Assembly: GCA_028285345.1 (NCBI GenBank)
Contig: JANQPT010000014.1
Coordinates: 372,001-436,000, forward strand
DNA from: Planctomycetales bacterium
GTDB lineage: Bacteria; Planctomycetota; Planctomycetia; Planctomycetales; Planctomycetaceae
Reading direction: 5' to 3'
DNA length: 64,000 nt
In this document: positions 60,481 to 64,000 of the stretch, piece by piece
Position numbering within the stretch: position 1 is the first letter of the stretch
Layout of the letters: every line of letters begins with the position of its first letter
Notes under the pieces: generated by a model
Seen by the model: the letters and a program-made list of their open reading frames with translations, nothing else
What the model was told of the DNA's origin: nothing
The model's database searches: none
Translations under genes and position numbers: made by a program

Positions 60481-63400
60481 ATGCCTCATCAACATCGTAC
60501 CCGAATTCTCACCACTCTCTTCGTCGTCATCGGCCTGCCGAGTTGGTTAACGGCCGCGGAACCGCAGGTCGACTTCAATCGCGACGTCCGGCCGGTGTTT
60601 TCCAACATCTGCTTTGAATGCCACGGTCCCGATGCCAACGAGCGGCAGACCGACTGGCGGCTCGACACCAAGGAGGGGGCGTTTCAAGAACTCGATGCCG
60701 GCGGGTTTGCCATCGTGCCAGGCAAGAGCGCCGCGAGTGAAATGTATCGCCGGCTGACCGCCGAAGACCCGGCTGAACGGATGCCGCCGGAAGATTTCCC
60801 CAAACAACCGACCAAAGAACAGATTGAAAACATCAAGAAGTGGATCGACCAAGGCGCGAAGTGGCGCGGGCACTGGGCATTTGAAAAGCCGCAGCAGCCG
60901 CAGCCGCCGCAAGTGAAGCACAAAGACGCGGTGCGGAACCCGATCGACAACTTCGTCGTCTCCCGTCTGGAAGCCGAGGGGCTGACGCCGTCGCCTCAGG
61001 CGGATCGAGCAACGCTGATTCGCCGCGTGACGTTCGACCTCACCGGGCTGCCGCCCACGGTTCAGGAAGTGGACGCATTTCTGGCCGACAAGTCACCGAA
61101 TGCGTACGAGAAATTGGTCGACCGGTTGCTTGCCTCGCCCCGTTACGGCGAGCATATGTCGCGGTTCTGGCTCGATGCCGCCCGTTACGGCGACACGCAC
61201 GGGCTGCACCTCGACAACGAACGTTCGCTCTGGCCGTACCGCGATTGGGTGATCGGCGCCTTCAACAACAACATGCCGTTCGACCAATTCACGGTCGAGC
61301 AATTGGCGGGCGATCTGCTGCCCGAACCGACGCTACAGCAAAAAATCGCCACCGGTTTTAACCGCTGCAACGTCACCACCAGCGAAGGGGGTTCGATTCC
61401 CGAAGAGTATCGCGTGCGATATGCGGTCGACCGGGTCGAAACGCTCGGCACGGTCTGGATGGGGCTGACACTCGGTTGCACCGTCTGCCACGACCACAAG
61501 TTTGATCCGTTCACGCAGAAAGAGTTCTATCAGCTCTTCGCCTACTACAACAACATCGACGAAAATCCGATGGACGGCAACGCGCTGTTGCCGCCGCCGA
61601 TTATCAAGGTGCCGACGCCCCAGCAGTCGGCGAAGCTTACGGAATTCGATCAGGCCATCGCCGCCAAGCAAAAGACTTTGGACGGCGAATTGCCGGAAAT
61701 CGATCAAGCGCAGGCGGCCTGGGAATCCAAGTGGGGCGAGAAACTGCGAGATCAATGGGAATTGCTCTCGCTGGAGAGCATGACGTCATCAGGCGGCTCG
61801 ACTTTGACCAAACAGGAAGATGGATCGGTGCTGGCCACAGGCAAGAACCCCGGCACGGACGACTACGAAGTCCTCGCCCGCACGAATGCGACCGGCATCA
61901 CAACGATTCGCCTGGAAGCGTTGACACACGAAAGCTTGTCCGGCAACGGTCCCGGGCGGGCCGGCAACGGCAATTTTCTGCTCACCGAATTTGAAGCAGA
62001 GGTCGCCCCGGCGGACAAACCAGACCAGTGGAAGACGGTCAAGTTTTCATCAGCGCTGGCCGATTTTTCACAGGCGAAGGGGAACTACTTTGTGAAGCAC
62101 GCCATCGACGGCGATTTCGGCGACGACAATGGCTGGGCCGTCGACGGCAGCAACCGGCACGAAGACCGCACCGCGTTTTTCATCCCCGCCGAGCCGTTTG
62201 GTTTCGAGGGGGGCACGTTGATCAAGATACGGATGAAGCACCAGTCCCGCTGGACGAACCACAGCATCGGCCGGTTTCGCCTGTCGGTCACCGACGATCG
62301 GGCTGTGCTGCCCGCCACACTGAGCGGCTGGCAGCTTGCCGGGATGTTCAAAGCCGAAAGCGGCGACGAAGCATTTAACTCCGCATATCCGCCCGAGCAA
62401 GGCGTCGACCTGAGCGCGACGTATGACGACGGTAAGATCAAGTGGGAACCGCAGCCGAAATTCGACGACGGCAAGGTGCACGAGCTGAAAGGGTATGTCG
62501 GCGCGACCTATCTTTATCGCACGGTTAATTCGCCGTCGCCGCGCAAAGCAATTTTCTCACTCGGCAGCAACGATGCGATCAAAATGTGGGTCAACGGCAA
62601 AGCCGTGCTGTCGAACAATGTGCAGCGGGTGGTCGAGCCCAATCAGGACCAAGTCACGGTCGAACTTCAGCCGGGCGAGAATCAGATCCTGCTCAAGATC
62701 GTCAACTACGGCGCCGGACACGGTTTCTATTTTCAGAAGTCGATCGAAAACGGCAATTCGGAAGTCTTGGAACTGACGCCGCTATTGGCCAAATCGACCG
62801 AGAGCCGCAGCGCCGGCGACAATAAACGGTTGCGGGACTACTACCGCAGGAACTACTCGCCGGATTGGCGGCGGATGAGCGATGAATTGACGTCGATCAA
62901 AAAACAAAAGCAATCGCTGCTCGGCAAGATTCCGGCAACGATGATTATGAAGGACAAGGCGGAACCGCGGGATTGTTTCGTGTTAATCCGGGGCGAATAC
63001 ACCAAACCGGGCGAGAAGGTCGAAATGGGAGTGCCGGCTGCGCTGCCTGCATTACCATCCGACGCACCGAAGAACCGTTTGGCGGTGGCGCGTTGGCTTG
63101 TGGACGAGAAGCATCCGCTGACCGCGCGCGTCACGGTCAACCGCTTTTGGCAGCAGTACTTCGGCACGGGGATCGTCAAGACGTCTGAGGACTTCGGTTC
63201 GCAGGGCGAATGGCCCTCGCATCCGCAGCTTATCGATTGGCTGGCCACCGATTTCATTCGCAGCGGGTGGGACGTCAAACGGCTGCAGAAATTGATCGTG
63301 ATGTCGGCGACATACCGGCAATCGTCGAAAGTCACTCGCGAAATCCACGCACGCGATCCGCAAAACCGTCTGTTGGCCCACGGACCGCGGTTCCGGCTCG

Positions 63401-64000
63401 ACGCCGAGATGCTGCGCGACAACGCACTGTTTTTGGGCGGACTGCTTGTCGAACAAGTCGGCGGCAAGAGCGTTCGCCCCTATCAACCGGACGGGCTGTG
63501 GAAGGCGGTCGGCTATTCCGGCAGCAACACGGTGAAGTTTACGCGCGACAGCGGCGAAAAGCTGTATCGCCGCAGCCTGTATACGTTCTGGAAACGGACC
63601 GCACCGCCTCCGTCGATGAGTACCTTCGACGCTCCGTCGCGCGAGTCCTGTACGGTCCGGCGGGCAAGGACAAACACGCCGCTGCAGGCGCTGCTGCTGT
63701 TGAACGATGAACAATACGTCGAAGCAGCCCGCAAATTCGCCGAGCGAGTGCTGACGGACGGGGGAGCGGATCTGCCGTCGCGGGTGGAATTTGCGTTCCG
63801 CTCTGCCACGGCGCGGCGTCCTACGGCGGCGGAAATGGAAGTCTTTACAAAACTGTATCAAAACCATTTGTCGGAATATCAACAGAATCAGGCCGCGGCC
63901 GAGAAGTTGCTGTCGGTCGGCGAATCGCCGCGCAACGAGAAGCTCGATGTGAGCGAGTTGGCGGCCTGGACGATGATCGCGAATGTGATTTTGAATTTGA
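60481..64000 (+). CDS. Planctomycete cytochrome-like PSC1-DUF1549-DUF1553 protein (3' end outside window)
   Basis: The frame runs open from ATG 60481 to the window edge. The signal peptide (ILTTLFVVIGLPSWLTAA) is followed by VDFNRDVRPVFSNICFECHG, the PSC1 haem motif CxxCH. DUF1549 follows with DRATLIRRVTFDLTGLPPT, SPRYGEHMSRFWLDAARYGD and VCHDHKFDP. A beta-rich insert of about 400 residues follows (DGDFGDDNGWAVDGS, LGSNDAIKMWVNGK), resembling a carbohydrate-binding or laminin-G-like segment. DUF1553 then begins with PKNRLAVARWLVDEKHPLTA and continues to the edge. These proteins are planctomycete-specific and often pair with DUF1501 sulfatase-like genes, which would lie beyond the window. Confidence 0.95.
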   Translation, partial: MPHQHRTRILTTLFVVIGLPSWLTAAEPQVDFNRDVRPVFSNICFECHGPDANERQTDWRLDTKEGAFQELDAGGFAIVPGKSAASEMYRRLTAEDPAERMPPEDFPKQPTKEQIENIKKWIDQGAKWRGHWAFEKPQQPQPPQVKHKDAVRNPIDNFVVSRLEAEGLTPSPQADRATLIRRVTFDLTGLPPTVQEVDAFLADKSPNAYEKLVDRLLASPRYGEHMSRFWLDAARYGDTHGLHLDNERSLWPYRDWVIGAFNNNMPFDQFTVEQLAGDLLPEPTLQQKIATGFNRCNVTTSEGGSIPEEYRVRYAVDRVETLGTVWMGLTLGCTVCHDHKFDPFTQKEFYQLFAYYNNIDENPMDGNALLPPPIIKVPTPQQSAKLTEFDQAIAAKQKTLDGELPEIDQAQAAWESKWGEKLRDQWELLSLESMTSSGGSTLTKQEDGSVLATGKNPGTDDYEVLARTNATGITTIRLEALTHESLSGNGPGRAGNGNFLLTEFEAEVAPADKPDQWKTVKFSSALADFSQAKGNYFVKHAIDGDFGDDNGWAVDGSNRHEDRTAFFIPAEPFGFEGGTLIKIRMKHQSRWTNHSIGRFRLSVTDDRAVLPATLSGWQLAGMFKAESGDEAFNSAYPPEQGVDLSATYDDGKIKWEPQPKFDDGKVHELKGYVGATYLYRTVNSPSPRKAIFSLGSNDAIKMWVNGKAVLSNNVQRVVEPNQDQVTVELQPGENQILLKIVNYGAGHGFYFQKSIENGNSEVLELTPLLAKSTESRSAGDNKRLRDYYRRNYSPDWRRMSDELTSIKKQKQSLLGKIPATMIMKDKAEPRDCFVLIRGEYTKPGEKVEMGVPAALPALPSDAPKNRLAVARWLVDEKHPLTARVTVNRFWQQYFGTGIVKTSEDFGSQGEWPSHPQLIDWLATDFIRSGWDVKRLQKLIVMSATYRQSSKVTREIHARDPQNRLLAHGPRFRLDAEMLRDNALFLGGLLVEQVGGKSVRPYQPDGLWKAVGYSGSNTVKFTRDSGEKLYRRSLYTFWKRTAPPPSMSTFDAPSRESCTVRRARTNTPLQALLLLNDEQYVEAARKFAERVLTDGGADLPSRVEFAFRSATARRPTAAEMEVFTKLYQNHLSEYQQNQAAAEKLLSVGESPRNEKLDVSELAAWTMIANVILNL

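Overview
The window looks like a chromosome segment of a planctomycete (Planctomycetia, probably Planctomycetales). This is an inference. It rests on a cytochrome-like PSC1/DUF1549/DUF1553 protein at the right edge, secreted BamB-like and two-component-regulator propellers, tandem Uma2 genes, very large membrane proteins with an N-terminal zinc ribbon, many signal-peptide or TAT proteins of unknown role, and long intergenic runs of palindromic repeats. No rRNA, tRNA, CRISPR array, prophage or complete insertion sequence was recognised.

Layout. 0-10 kb: two tandem secreted paralogues, then a 2041-residue polytopic membrane protein. 10-20 kb: a palindromic hairpin array, a BamB-like propeller, a MarR-like regulator, a PhyH-type dioxygenase, two tandem glycoside-hydrolase-like proteins, then three back-to-back families of intergenic palindromes. 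20-23.5 kb: Gfo/Idh/MocA oxidoreductase, rhodanese, a lipoyl-like domain without its lysine, and a class II HDAC-type deacetylase. 23.5-30.7 kb: small accessory genes (cold-shock protein, a 49-residue basic protein, RhlE-type helicase, csrA, several zinc-ribbon proteins, a DUF374 acyltransferase). Two genes here have ATC exactly where ATG is expected behind good Shine-Dalgarno sites, csrA has an in-frame TGA, and a small membrane gene is frameshifted. 30.7-36 kb: NhaD-type antiporter, a STAS-like protein overlapping a Ca2+/H+ exchanger on the opposite strand, and an HTTM protein. 36-46 kb: a transglutaminase-like protein, HemP and a DUF4198-kelch protein either side of a Fur-like palindromic operator, an enolase-superfamily enzyme, a DUF3179 protein with an in-frame UGA, and an FHA protein. 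46-60 kb: pyruvate phosphate dikinase, EF-G, two Uma2 paralogues, a DapA-family enzyme, CinA/PncC, glutamate decarboxylase beside a TMEM175-like channel, and DUF167. 60-64 kb: the truncated PSC1/DUF1549/DUF1553 gene.

The strongest novelty candidate is the DUF3179 gene at 44164-45282. Its UGA replaces the first cysteine of the family CxxC motif, giving UxxC, and is followed by a hairpin that fits a bacterial SECIS element. This suggests an undescribed selenoprotein. The second is the pair of apparent ATC start codons at 24099 (minus strand) and 28565 (plus strand). Both could reflect real recoding or unusual initiation, or local gene decay.
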